A stretch of DNA of 64,000 nt from Mycolicibacterium sp. (GTDB lineage: Bacteria > Actinomycetota > Actinomycetes > Mycobacteriales > Mycobacteriaceae), in NCBI GenBank assembly GCA_020637165.1, contig JACJWN010000010.1:152259-216258 (forward strand), given 5' to 3'. Each line of letters opens with the position of its first letter. Position 1 is the first letter of the stretch. A program made the translations under genes and the position numbers. Below, one piece after another: positions 1 through 10,490 of this stretch. Under the pieces are notes generated by a model. The model was given only the letters and a program-made list of their open reading frames with translations. It had not been told where the DNA came from and ran no database searches.

Positions 1-1
1 A

Positions 2-907
2 GAGCTGACCCTCGAAGTGATCGTCCGCGTCATGTTCGGCCTCGACGACCCGGCCCAGATCGCCAGGGCGGGCAAGCCGTTCGACGATCTGCTGGCGCTG
101 GCGATCTCCGAGGAGACCGCGGTGCGCTACGCGGCGCGCCGGCTGGGTGCGCTGAAGAGGTGGGGCCGGCTGACCTCGATCAACCGCCGCGTCGATGAGG
201 TGCTTCTACCGCTCATCGCGGCTCGGCGCGCCGATCCGCACCGCGCGGCAGGCATTCTCGGGATGCTGGTCGACGCCCGGGGTGAGGGCGGGGAAAGGCT
301 GTCGGACAAAGAGATTCGTGCCGACGTCGTCACGTTGGTTCTGGCCGGGCACGAGACCACCGCGACCACCCTGGCCTGGGTCGTCGACCTGCTGCTGCAC
401 CATCGGCAGGCCCTGGACCGGGTTCGCGCCGAGGCGATCTCCGGAGAGACCGGCTACACCCAGGCGGTGATCAACGAAACCCTGCGGCTGTGGCCGCCGG
501 CACCGATCACCGGCCGGATGACGGCCGACCGCTACCAACTAGGCGACTACACCCTGGATCCGGGCACCCGCATCGTTGTGCTCCTCGACGCGGTCAACCG
601 CGATCCGCGCACCTACCCCGACCCCGACCAGTTCCGCCCGGAGCGGTTCCTCAACGCCAAGCCCGCGCCGTACGCATGGATCCCCTTCGGCGGCGGTATC
701 AAGCGCTGCATCGGCGCGAACTTCGCGATGACCGAGTTGGTCACCGTCCTGCACACCCTGCTGCGCGAGGGCGATCTCGAAGCGGTCAGCGACCGCCCGG
801 AGAGCCCGCCGTGGCACGCCGCCCCGGTGCTGGTGCCCCGCAACGGCACCCGGGTCTACTTCCGTCCGGCCGAATCGCCGCAGCCGGCCGGACAGGGCCG
901 GAGCTGA
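2..907 (+). CDS. Cytochrome P450, 3' part (5' end outside window)
   Basis: This is the C-terminal two thirds (about 301 residues) of a haem-thiolate monooxygenase; the frame is already open at base 2, so the start lies upstream of the window. Three P450 signatures appear in order. The I-helix oxygen-activation motif AGHETT is encoded near 347-364, the K-helix ExxR (ETLRLWPP) near 477-500, and the haem-ligand loop FGGGIKRCIG near 688-717 supplies the proximal Cys. The style of the haem loop resembles the mycobacterial CYP135/CYP138 group, but the subfamily and substrate cannot be read from the sequence. No ferredoxin gene follows. The next gene is convergent and ends 16 nt away. Confidence 0.93.
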   Translation, partial: ELTLEVIVRVMFGLDDPAQIARAGKPFDDLLALAISEETAVRYAARRLGALKRWGRLTSINRRVDEVLLPLIAARRADPHRAAGILGMLVDARGEGGERLSDKEIRADVVTLVLAGHETTATTLAWVVDLLLHHRQALDRVRAEAISGETGYTQAVINETLRLWPPAPITGRMTADRYQLGDYTLDPGTRIVVLLDAVNRDPRTYPDPDQFRPERFLNAKPAPYAWIPFGGGIKRCIGANFAMTELVTVLHTLLREGDLEAVSDRPESPPWHAAPVLVPRNGTRVYFRPAESPQPAGQGRS

Positions 908-923
908 ACCGCGGGGCCGAACT

Positions 924-1538
924 TCAGCCCACCCGCAGCCACCCGGTGGTGTGCCGGTAAAACGTCGAACGCTTCAGCTCGCGCGCCCCGGGCACCCCGT
1001 CGCGGACGACCCGGACGCCGGTGGTGCCCAACTGGGCGGCCCGGCCGCTGACCCATCGGCGCCGGGGTCCGGCGAGCACCGCCGCGCGCAACCCCGGCAT
1101 CGCGGCCGTCGGCTCGATCCGGACCGCGCTCACCGCGCCGTCGAAGAGCACGGTGTCGTCGACCACAGCCTCACCGTGCAGCCGATCGGCACCCTCCGGG
1201 GGGAGCCACAACGCCGAGCCGACCAGTGCGGTGCCGGTGTCGTCGCGCACCAGCGGAACCCGACGGGCCGCGTCCTTGACGGCCCGCCGTGCGTGCAGCG
1301 GCCGGAGGGGTCCGTCCGGAACGTGGGCGACCTCGACGTCGAGCCGATCGGTCCGCATCAGCCGGGTCAGCACCGCGGCGAGGTCGGAATCGGTGCCGAG
1401 CACCACCACCCGCCGCGTGCCCGCGGTCGCGGCGTCGATCTCCGGGCCGCCGCCGACGTCCCGGGACGCCAGGGCGGCCAGTGCGCGAGGTACCGGGCGC
1501 CCGGTGAAGCGCAACACGACGACGTCGGTCTCGATCAA
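924..1538 (-). CDS. Conserved actinobacterial protein, Rv0358-like
   Basis: A soluble protein of about 204 residues with no enzyme motif I recognise and no signal peptide. From memory it matches Rv0358, which also lies beside purA in M. tuberculosis. I chose the TTG at 1538 because an AGGAG box sits 5 nt upstream; an in-frame GTG at 1544 would overlap that box. The gene is divergent from purA across about 108 bp, so the two may share a control region. A much longer open frame on this strand extends through purA, but it is a high-GC artefact. Function unknown. Confidence 0.75.
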   Translation of the reverse strand: MIETDVVVLRFTGRPVPRALAALASRDVGGGPEIDAATAGTRRVVVLGTDSDLAAVLTRLMRTDRLDVEVAHVPDGPLRPLHARRAVKDAARRVPLVRDDTGTALVGSALWLPPEGADRLHGEAVVDDTVLFDGAVSAVRIEPTAAMPGLRAAVLAGPRRRWVSGRAAQLGTTGVRVVRDGVPGARELKRSTFYRHTTGWLRVG

Positions 1539-1571
1539 GGACACTCCTGCTGCCGGGCTCCGATAGGCTGA

Positions 1572-3589
<2,018 letters not shown>

Positions 3590-3608
3590 GGTCTGCCACC
3601 ATGGCGGG

Positions 3609-4277
3609 ATGGCCGACACCCTCCCGCCGTCCGTACACCGTCTGACCACCCCGCGAGCCGCTGCCCTCGCCGGCGTTCTGTTCGCGCTGGTGTTCGGCGC
3701 CGCGATCATCCTGATCCGGATCTCGCTGCCGGAGGGCGCCGAACCCGGCTCGCAGTGGCTGGAGGCCGGCGGGCCCAAGATCAGGCTGGCCGCTGAGCTG
3801 ATGCCGTTCGCCGGCATCTGCTTCCTGTGGTTCATCGGGGTGGTGCGGGTCAATCTCGGGCAACTCGAGGACAGGTTCTTTTCCACCGTGGCCGTCGGCA
3901 GCGGGCTGTTGTTCCTGGCGATGATGTTCGCCTCGTCGGCGGTGGGCGCCGCGCTGGCCACCGCCCAGCATTCGCTGGACGTGTCGATGGCCGGATCCGA
4001 TGCCGCGGTGTTCGGCCAGATGCTGCAGTTGAAGCTGTCCAAGACCTACGCGGTTCGGATGGCGGCGGTGTTCATGATGTCGCTGGCCACCATCTGGCTG
4101 CGCACCGGACTGATGCCGCGCTGGCTGGGGATCCTCAGCTACCTGGCGGGAGTGACGCTGATCGTCGGCGCTGATGTCAGCATGTGGCTGACGCTGGTGT
4201 TCCCGGCCTGGGTGCTGATCGTCAGTGTGCTCCTGCTGAGCCGGGCCGGGCTCTTCGAGAGGCATCATCAGGGTTGA
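3609..4277 (+). CDS. Conserved integral membrane protein, about five TM segments
   Basis: A 222-residue inner-membrane protein with hydrophobic stretches near residues 17-38, 60-80, 92-116, 150-170 and 180-205. I see no transporter or enzyme motif. Its 3' end overlaps the 3' end of the convergent MmpL gene by 56 nt, so the two mRNAs would be complementary there. The ATG at 3609 lies 19 nt after the thioesterase stop, and this gene could be the last member of the purA transcript. Function unknown. Confidence 0.8.
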   Translation: MADTLPPSVHRLTTPRAAALAGVLFALVFGAAIILIRISLPEGAEPGSQWLEAGGPKIRLAAELMPFAGICFLWFIGVVRVNLGQLEDRFFSTVAVGSGLLFLAMMFASSAVGAALATAQHSLDVSMAGSDAAVFGQMLQLKLSKTYAVRMAAVFMMSLATIWLRTGLMPRWLGILSYLAGVTLIVGADVSMWLTLVFPAWVLIVSVLLLSRAGLFERHHQG

Positions 4278-6387
4278 GCGCGGCCGGAATTCGGTCGGTG
4301 TTCTCTATGTCCTCGGCCTTGAACACCGGCCACCAGATACGCGGTCCGATCAGCGTGAACAGCGCCGGGATCACCACGGTGCGCACCACGAACGTGTCCA
4401 GCAGGATGCCCAGGCCGACGATGATGCCCAGTTGGGTCAGCGCGATCAGCGGCAGCACGCCCAGCACCGCGAACACCGCGGCCAGCACGATCCCGGCACT
4501 GGTGATCACCGCGCCGGTCGCCGAGACCGCCCGCACGATGCCGCCCCGGGTGCCGTGCAATGGGGTCTCCTCCTTGGCCCGGGTCACCAGGAAGATCGTG
4601 TAGTCCACCCCCAGGGCCACCAGGAACAGGAACGCGAACAACGTGGTGGTGTTGTCCAGCGCGGGAAATCCCAGCAGATGGATGCTCACCCAACTGCCCA
4701 GGCCCAGCGCGGCCAGGGTTGACAGGGCGGTGGCGCCCACCAGGACCAGCGGGGCCAGCGCGGCGCGCAGCAGGACGTAGAGCACCACGAGCACCACGGC
4801 CAGGATCGCCGGGATGATCACCATCTGGTCGCGGACGGCGGCCCGTTTGGCGTCCAGTGCCTGGGCGTCGGAGCCGCCCACCAGGGCGCCGGGATCGGCG
4901 CGGTGCACCGAATCGCGCAGCGCGGTGATGGTGTCGAAGGCCTGCGGGGTGGCCGGGGCGGCGTCCAGCACGACCTGCCACTGGGTCAGTCCGTCCTCGG
5001 AGACCCCGCCCGGCTGCACCGAGGCGATCCCCGGGGTGGACTGGATCGCCGCGCCCACCGCCTCGGCCCGGTCGGTGTCGCCGATCACCCGGGTGGGATC
5101 GGTCAGGCCGCTGGGAAAGTGCGCCGACAACGTCTTGAAACCGTCGACCGAGTCGGCCGTCACCCGGAACTGGTCGATCAGCGACAGCCCGATCGGGGTG
5201 CCGATGACCCCGGCGGCCAGCACGCCCAGGCTCAGGATGGACGCGGTTGCCACCCGGCCAGCGTGGCCGGACACCCAGTCGGCCACCCGGTGCCAGGCGC
5301 CGGTGGTGGTGATCTCCTCGGCGCCGACGCGGGGGATGAACGGCCAGAACAACTTCGGCCCGAACAGTGCCAGCAGCGGCGGCAGCACCAGCAGCACGAA
5401 CACCGCGGCCACGACCAGCCCGGCGGCGGCCTGCGCACCGAGGCTGCGGGTGGTCGGCGAACTGGCCAGCAGCAGGGTGAGCAGGGCCAGCACCACCGTG
5501 GCGTTGCTGGCCAGGATCGCCGGCCCGGCGAAACGCACCGCGGTCTGCAGCGCCCGGCGGTGGTCCGGGGTGCGGCGCAGCTCCTCGCGGTAGCGCGAGA
5601 TCAGCAGCAGCGCGTAGTTGGTTCCGGCCCCGAAGACCAGCACGCTGGTGATCCCCGAGGTAGACCCGTCGCCGCCGAGTCCGGCCGCCTCGGCCACCGC
5701 CGCGCCCACCACCGCCGCGATCCGGTCGGCGAAGGCGATGACCAGCAGCGGCACCAGCCAGAGCACCGGGGAGCGGTAGGTGACGATCAGCAGCAGCGCC
5801 ACCACCAGGCCGGTGACCGCCAGCAGCGTGATGTTGGCGCCCGAGAACGAGTTGGCGATATCGGCCCCGAACGCGGGTCCGCCGGTCACGCTGGCCACCA
5901 GTCCCGCGGGCAGGCCGTCGCGGGCGGCCTCCCGGAGGGCCTTGACGGTGTCGGACAGATCGAATCCGGTCAGGTCGGGTCGCAGCGGCACCGGCGCCAG
6001 GGCGGCCTCGCCGTCCTCGGAGGGAATCGGGGGCACCGGCGGGCCCGGGGCGACGCCGGGCACCGCGGCCATCCGGTCTCGGGCCTGCCCGGCGGCCGCG
6101 AGATCCTCGGGGGAGAGCCTCGCGCCGTCGTCGCGGCTGATCACCAGCAGCACCGGCGCGCTGTCCCCGCCCGGGAAACGCTTGACCAAGTCGGCCGCCC
6201 GGGCCGACTCGGCGGCAGGTGGCAGCACCACCGGCGACTGCTCGGCCGAACCGCTCTGCGGGATCACGCCCAGCAATGCGCCGCCGACTGCGGCGACCAC
6301 CAGCGCCAACACCCACGATCGCGGCCCGCAGACCAGGCTCGCGAGACGGTCCCACAGCGGACGGCGAACTTCCGGTGCGCGGTGCAT
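4222..6387 (-). CDS. MmpL/RND-family exporter
   Basis: A protein of 721 residues with the RND arrangement of two homologous halves: TM1 near residues 29-47, a periplasmic domain, TM2-6, a second periplasmic domain from about 390, then TM7-12. It resembles the shorter YdfJ-type MMPL proteins rather than the large lipid exporters MmpL3 or MmpL8. The second half keeps the GVDY proton-relay motif of TM10, while the first-half motif reads GAGTNY, with Asn (codon AAC) where Asp is expected. The substrate is unknown. The start is 36 bp from a divergent ATPase gene. A C-terminal Arg-rich tail overlaps the neighbouring membrane-protein gene on the other strand. Confidence 0.9.
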   Translation of the reverse strand: MHRAPEVRRPLWDRLASLVCGPRSWVLALVVAAVGGALLGVIPQSGSAEQSPVVLPPAAESARAADLVKRFPGGDSAPVLLVISRDDGARLSPEDLAAAGQARDRMAAVPGVAPGPPVPPIPSEDGEAALAPVPLRPDLTGFDLSDTVKALREAARDGLPAGLVASVTGGPAFGADIANSFSGANITLLAVTGLVVALLLIVTYRSPVLWLVPLLVIAFADRIAAVVGAAVAEAAGLGGDGSTSGITSVLVFGAGTNYALLLISRYREELRRTPDHRRALQTAVRFAGPAILASNATVVLALLTLLLASSPTTRSLGAQAAAGLVVAAVFVLLVLPPLLALFGPKLFWPFIPRVGAEEITTTGAWHRVADWVSGHAGRVATASILSLGVLAAGVIGTPIGLSLIDQFRVTADSVDGFKTLSAHFPSGLTDPTRVIGDTDRAEAVGAAIQSTPGIASVQPGGVSEDGLTQWQVVLDAAPATPQAFDTITALRDSVHRADPGALVGGSDAQALDAKRAAVRDQMVIIPAILAVVLVVLYVLLRAALAPLVLVGATALSTLAALGLGSWVSIHLLGFPALDNTTTLFAFLFLVALGVDYTIFLVTRAKEETPLHGTRGGIVRAVSATGAVITSAGIVLAAVFAVLGVLPLIALTQLGIIVGLGILLDTFVVRTVVIPALFTLIGPRIWWPVFKAEDIENTDRIPAALNPDDASRRARPGSAGAH

Positions 6388-6410
6388 GCCGTCATCACAT
6401 CACGCGCCGA

Positions 6411-6416
6411 TAGGGT
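6411..6416 (+). promoter_or_regulatory. Putative -10 box for leaderless ATPase mRNA
   Basis: TAGGGT is followed by 7 nt and then the GTG at 6424, so transcription would begin at or next to the start codon. No Shine-Dalgarno sequence precedes this GTG. Confidence 0.5.
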
Positions 6417-6423
6417 CGGGCGG

Positions 6424-7536
6424 GTGCTCGACACTCTCGCCGTGGCGAATTACCGATCGTTGCGGCACCTCGTGGTGCCGTTGCGCCGCTGCACCGTGGT
6501 CACCGGGCCCAACGGCGCCGGCAAGTCCGGTCTGTACCGGGCGCTGCGGTTGCTGGCCGACATGGCGCGCAACGGCGCGGTCAACGCACTGGCCCGGGAG
6601 GGCGGCCTGGCCTCGACGATGTGGGCCGGTCCGGGCCGCGGCGGGCCGGTCAGTCTGCGCCTCGGTTTCGCCGGGGCGGAGCTCGGCTACGCGGTGGACC
6701 TCGGCCTGCCGCAGGAGGGCAACACCGCCTTCGCGTTGGATCCGCAGATCAAGGCCGAGGCGCTGTGGGCCGGACCGGTGCTGCGTCCAGCCGCGCTGAT
6801 CGCCGAGCGGGCCGGCCCGATGGTGCGGGTGCGCGACGACGAGGACCGCTGGCGGACTGCGTCCACCGGATTGCGGCCCTACGACAGTATGGTCAGCCAG
6901 ACCGCCGACCCCAGGGTGGCACCGGAGTTGTTGGCCCTGCGGGATCGGATGCGGTCCTGGCGGTTCTACGACCATGTGCGCACCGATGGCGAGGCGCCCG
7001 CGCGGCAGCCCCGGATCGGTACCCGCACCATGGTGCTGGGCGCCGATGGGGCCGATCTGGCGGCCGCCTGGCAGACCATCGACGAGATCGGCGACGCCGC
7101 GGCGCTGGCCGAGTCGGTCGACGCCGCCTTCCCGGGGAGCAGCGTGCACATCGCCGTCACCGACGGCCGGTTCGAGTTGACGCTGCGCCAGCCCGGCATG
7201 CTGCGGCCACTGACCGCCGCCGAACTGTCCGACGGCACGTTGCGCTACCTGCTGTGGGTGGCCGCCCTGCTCTCCCCGCGGCCGGCCGGGCTGACGGTGC
7301 TCAACGAGCCGGAGTCCAGCCTTCATCCGGACCTGCTGCCGGCGCTGGCCGCCCTGATCACCCGGGCCTCCGAAACCGCCCAGATCGTGGTCGTCACCCA
7401 CTCGGCCGACCTGGTGGCCGCACTGCGGGGCGATGACGTCGGTCTGCTGGAACTCACCCGGCGCGACGGGCAGACGGTGGTCGAGGGCCAGGGGCCGCTC
7501 GACGAACCGGCCTGGCACTGGCCGGGCCGCAACTGA
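6424..7536 (+). CDS. Stand-alone SMC/RecF-type AAA ATPase
   Basis: A cytosolic ATPase of 370 residues. The N-terminus (LAVANYRSLRHL) is the typical first strand of SMC/RecF/OLD ABC ATPases. The Walker A GPNGAGKS follows at about residue 30, an ABC-like signature LSDGTLRYL sits near residue 270, and the Walker B-like LTVLNEPESSLHP carries the catalytic Glu. The D-loop and switch His (VVTHSADLV) close the site. There is no long coiled coil and no TOPRIM domain, and no nuclease gene adjoins it, so it is not obviously an OLD nuclease or a Gabija/retron defence ATPase. DNA repair or regulation is possible. The frame is open far upstream, but the domain begins at this GTG. Confidence 0.88.
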   Translation: MLDTLAVANYRSLRHLVVPLRRCTVVTGPNGAGKSGLYRALRLLADMARNGAVNALAREGGLASTMWAGPGRGGPVSLRLGFAGAELGYAVDLGLPQEGNTAFALDPQIKAEALWAGPVLRPAALIAERAGPMVRVRDDEDRWRTASTGLRPYDSMVSQTADPRVAPELLALRDRMRSWRFYDHVRTDGEAPARQPRIGTRTMVLGADGADLAAAWQTIDEIGDAAALAESVDAAFPGSSVHIAVTDGRFELTLRQPGMLRPLTAAELSDGTLRYLLWVAALLSPRPAGLTVLNEPESSLHPDLLPALAALITRASETAQIVVVTHSADLVAALRGDDVGLLELTRRDGQTVVEGQGPLDEPAWHWPGRN

Positions 7537-7556
7537 GCCGCCGGGTGCCGGGAGCC

Positions 7557-7562
7557 TATCCT
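7557..7562 (+). promoter_or_regulatory. Putative -10 box before the membrane-anchored protein
   Basis: TATCCT lies 8 nt before the ATG at 7571 and there is no Shine-Dalgarno, which fits a leaderless or nearly leaderless mRNA. Confidence 0.4.
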
Positions 7563-7570
7563 TTCCGGCT

Positions 7571-8008
7571 ATGACCGAACCCGACGACGACCGGTCCACC
7601 GCGATGCCGATCCTCGCCGCTCTGGCGATCGTGGGGATCGCCCTGGCCGCGGTGTTCCTGGTGCGTCTTTTCCGGGGCGACGAAGAGCCCGACGCGGATC
7701 AGGTCGGCCTGGCCACGGTGGGCCAGAACGACGCGCTGCAGCGCGCGGATTACACGGACTTCCGCACCTTCACCTGCACGGCCCAGCAGGGCAACGAGAT
7801 TCAGGTGATTGCCGACCAGCGGCGGTCGGTCGAGGCCAAGGGCGCCCGGTTCGTCGACGACGTCACTGACGTTGCGGTGACCGGCGACCGTGCCACCGCC
7901 ACCGTGGTGTACCACTTCGAGAAGTCCCCCGACGACAAGGTGTCCGCGCCGATGACCTTCGTCCGGGAGGACGGCGCGTGGAAGGTCTGCTCGCCCGGTC
8001 CGCGGTAG
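7571..8008 (+). CDS. Single-pass membrane protein with NTF2-like (DUF4878-type) domain
   Basis: A protein of 145 residues. After an acidic cytoplasmic N-terminus, one TM segment spans about residues 13-32 and an extracytoplasmic domain follows. That domain ends with the strand pattern PMTFVREDGAWKVC, typical of small NTF2-like domains in actinobacterial envelope proteins. Two Cys (near residues 65 and 141) could form a disulfide. No catalytic residues are evident. I cannot assign a function. Confidence 0.75.
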   Translation: MTEPDDDRSTAMPILAALAIVGIALAAVFLVRLFRGDEEPDADQVGLATVGQNDALQRADYTDFRTFTCTAQQGNEIQVIADQRRSVEAKGARFVDDVTDVAVTGDRATATVVYHFEKSPDDKVSAPMTFVREDGAWKVCSPGPR

Positions 8009-8082
8009 CAGGGCCACGAGACTGTTCGGCGTTGTAGCGTAAGGGTCGAATCGCCGCGTGGATGCGCGCTGGAGGGGACGAT

Positions 8083-8397
8083 ATGGACCGACCGGACGCC
8101 CGCGAGATGTACGACTTGCACGCGCGGCTGTGCAAGGCGATCGCCGACCCCAAACGACTGCTGATCATCGACGCACTGCGTGACGGTGAACGCTCCGTCG
8201 GGGAGATCGCCGAAGGACTCGGCCTGTCCCAGCCGAACACCAGCCAGCACCTGGCCGTCCTGCGGGAGCGCAAAGTAGTGACGGCCACCCGGTCGGGCAC
8301 CACGGTCTTCTATTCGCTCAACGGCCACAAGGTCATCGACGCCATCGACCTTTTGCGCTCGTTCATGGCCGAGTCGATAGCCGCCGGTGTGAACTGA
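8083..8397 (+). CDS. ArsR-family winged-helix regulator
   Basis: A 104-residue DNA-binding protein. The ArsR fold is plain: KAIADPKRLLIIDAL, then the helix-turn-helix GEIAEGLGLSQPNTSQHLAVLRE split across residues 45-70, and the wing TRSGTTVFYSL. The classic metal-binding ELCVCDL motif is absent and only one Cys is present, so metal sensing is not supported; redox or small-molecule sensing is possible. I start at the ATG at 8083, which follows GGAGGGG, rather than the ATG at 8062. It is convergent with the DUF202 pair, ending 7 nt from it. Its target is unknown, although the neighbouring membrane genes are natural candidates. Confidence 0.9.
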   Translation: MDRPDAREMYDLHARLCKAIADPKRLLIIDALRDGERSVGEIAEGLGLSQPNTSQHLAVLRERKVVTATRSGTTVFYSLNGHKVIDAIDLLRSFMAESIAAGVN

Positions 8398-8404
8398 AGC
8401 CCGG

Positions 8405-8761
8405 CTACAGCCGGGACAGTTCGATGCCCACGCCCACACCCACGACGGCGACGATGAGCACCATGAACACCGCGGTTCCCGGGACCAGGTAGCGCGAGAG
8501 CGGCGTCTGCCCGGCCCGCACCGTCGTCATCACCCGCAGGTAGCGCTGGCGCACCAGGAACAACCCCGCCACACCGCCGAAGGCGGCCAGGACGATTCCC
8601 GGCCACACCGGAAAATGCTGGAGCGCGCACCAGCGTGCCGCCAGCACCCCGACCGCGATCACCCCCAACGACGTTCGCTGCCAGGCCAGGGCGGTGCGCT
8701 CCGCCGGTCCCGCGGCGTCGATCAGCTCCTGGTCGCGATCCGTCATACGCCGGCTTCTCAT
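8405..8761 (-). CDS. DUF202 membrane protein (second of pair)
   Basis: A protein of 118 residues of the YidH/DUF202 type. The diagnostic TM1 stretch is ERTALAWQRTSLGV, followed by TM2 near residues 54-70 and TM3 near 93-114. The ATG at 8761 overlaps the stop of the upstream DUF202 gene as ATGA, so the two are translationally coupled and may form a heteromer; a second in-frame ATG lies five codons later. The biochemical role of DUF202 proteins is unknown. Confidence 0.88.
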   Translation of the reverse strand: MRSRRMTDRDQELIDAAGPAERTALAWQRTSLGVIAVGVLAARWCALQHFPVWPGIVLAAFGGVAGLFLVRQRYLRVMTTVRAGQTPLSRYLVPGTAVFMVLIVAVVGVGVGIELSRL

Positions 8762-9129
8762 ACCCCGGCCTCCGCCAGGTAGATCAGCACGGCGGCCGCC
8801 GCGGTGATCACCGCGACCCCGATCATGAGCAACAGCGGCAGTGGGTCGATCGGCAGCGGCCGGTTCTCCCGCAGCGCCCGTTCGGCCCGGTCCCACCGGA
8901 CGTAGGCGCCCACCGTGACGACCAGCGACAGCGCCAGCAGCAGCACGGTGATCGTGATCCGCATCGGCTTGGGCCCGAAGTTGTGGACCAGGCTGGCCAG
9001 GGCGACCGCACCTGCCAGCAGGGCCAGACCGGTGCGCAGCCAGGCCAGGAACGTGCGTTCATTGGCCAGGGTGAACCGGTAGTCGGGATCGTTGCCGACA
9101 CTCTTGATGGGGGGCCTGCGCCGGATCAT
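8758..9129 (-). CDS. DUF202 (YidH-type) membrane protein (first of pair)
   Basis: A 123-residue inner-membrane protein with the DUF202 signature ANERTFLAWLRTGLALLAG, then TM2 near residues 56-76 and TM3 near 98-117. An AGAGGA box precedes the ATG at 9129. It heads a two-gene operon with the DUF202 gene at 8405-8761 and is divergent from metZ across 122 bp. A third DUF202 gene lies at 61479-61856. Function unknown. Confidence 0.9.
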   Translation of the reverse strand: MIRRRPPIKSVGNDPDYRFTLANERTFLAWLRTGLALLAGAVALASLVHNFGPKPMRITITVLLLALSLVVTVGAYVRWDRAERALRENRPLPIDPLPLLLMIGVAVITAAAAVLIYLAEAGV

Positions 9130-9251
9130 CGAAGGAGTCCTCTCGGTGAGCGGCGGATCGCGGGGGCGAGACCGTTCGCCATCCGATCCTCAATTTAACC
9201 CGCGGCGGGCGCACGCCGGACGGCTTCGGCCGGTGTGCCAAACTCACCTTC

Positions 9252-10484
9252 GTGAGCCACGAAGGAGACAGCGTCCCCTCGGTGCGTCGTCCCGCGCCGC
9301 TTCCCGACGGTGTCGGCCAGGCCACCATCGGGGTGCGCGGCGGTCTGCTGCGCTCCGGGTTCGAGGAGACCTCCGAGGCGCTGTTCCTGAGCTCCGGCTA
9401 CGTCTACGAGTCGGCGGAGCAGGCCGAGAAGGCTTTCACCGGCGAGATCGACCGGTTCGTCTACTCCCGGTTCGGCAACCCCACCGTCGCCATGTTCGAG
9501 GAGCGGCTGCGGCTGATCGAGGGCGCCCCGGCGGCCTTCGGCACCGCCTCGGGTATGTCCGCGGTGTTCATCGCCCTCGGTGCGCTTCTCAAGGCCGGCG
9601 ACCGGTTGGTGGCGGCCCGCAGCCTGTTCGGTTCGTGCTTCGTGGTGTGCAACGAGATTCTGCCGCGGTGGGGCGTGGAGACGGTGTTCGTCGACGGTGA
9701 GGACCTCTCGCAGTGGGAGCAGGCGCTCAGCGTGCCCACCACGGCGGTGTTCTTCGAGACCCCGTCGAACCCCATGCAGACCCTGGTCGACATCGCCGCG
9801 GTCTCCGAGATGGCGCACGCTGCCGGCGCGAAGGTGGTGCTGGACAACGTCTTCGCCACCCCGCTGTTGCAGCGGGGCCTGCCGCTCGGGGTCGACGTCG
9901 TCATCTACTCCGGCACCAAGCACATCGACGGGCAGGGCCGGGTGCTGGGTGGGGCGATCCTCGGCGACAAGGACTACATCGACGGTCCGGTGCAGACGCT
10001 GATGCGCCACACCGGACCGGCGCTGAGCTCGTTCAACGCCTGGGTGCTGCTCAAGGGCCTGGAGACGCTGTCGGTCCGGGTCAACTACAGCACCGCCTCG
10101 GCCCTGCGGGTCGCGGAGTTCCTCGAGGCGCACCCGGGCGTTCGCTGGGTGCGCTACCCCTACCTGCCCTCGCATCCCCAGCACGATCTGGCCACCCGGC
10201 AGATGACCGGTGGCGGCACCGTTGTGACCTTCGAGTTGGCTGCACCCGACGGCGGCGGCAAACAGCGCGCCTTCGAGGTGCTCGACAAGCTGTCGGTCAT
10301 CGACATCTCCAACAATCTCGGCGACGCCAAGACCCTGATCACCCACCCGGCCACCACCACCCACCGGGCGATGGGGCCGGAGGGCCGGGCGGCCATCGGC
10401 CTCGGCGACGGGGTGGTCCGCGTTTCGGTCGGCCTGGAGGGCACCGAGGACCTGATCGCCGACCTGGACCGCGCCCTCGGCTGA
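9252..10484 (+). CDS. metZ: O-succinylhomoserine sulfhydrylase MetZ
   Basis: A PLP enzyme of the Cys/Met metabolism family (410 residues) that makes homocysteine from O-succinylhomoserine and sulfide for methionine synthesis. The cofactor lysine is in SGTKHIDGQGR at about residue 223. Other family marks are VYSRFGNPT for PLP-phosphate contact from the partner subunit, TASGMSAVF, and the aspartate in VLDNVFATP. Substantial stretches match Rv0391 as I remember it. The start is a GTG at 9252 with no good Shine-Dalgarno; CAAACT 7 nt upstream is a weak -10 that would give a leaderless mRNA. The acetyltransferase gene begins 6 nt after the stop. Confidence 0.96.
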   Translation: MSHEGDSVPSVRRPAPLPDGVGQATIGVRGGLLRSGFEETSEALFLSSGYVYESAEQAEKAFTGEIDRFVYSRFGNPTVAMFEERLRLIEGAPAAFGTASGMSAVFIALGALLKAGDRLVAARSLFGSCFVVCNEILPRWGVETVFVDGEDLSQWEQALSVPTTAVFFETPSNPMQTLVDIAAVSEMAHAAGAKVVLDNVFATPLLQRGLPLGVDVVIYSGTKHIDGQGRVLGGAILGDKDYIDGPVQTLMRHTGPALSSFNAWVLLKGLETLSVRVNYSTASALRVAEFLEAHPGVRWVRYPYLPSHPQHDLATRQMTGGGTVVTFELAAPDGGGKQRAFEVLDKLSVIDISNNLGDAKTLITHPATTTHRAMGPEGRAAIGLGDGVVRVSVGLEGTEDLIADLDRALG

Positions 10485-10490
10485 GCGGCG

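Noticed and set aside
4903-6423. Long plus-strand extension of the ATPase frame across the MmpL gene
   Set aside because: Low-complexity His/Arg/Gly sequence antisense to MmpL; the ATPase domain begins at the GTG at 6424.
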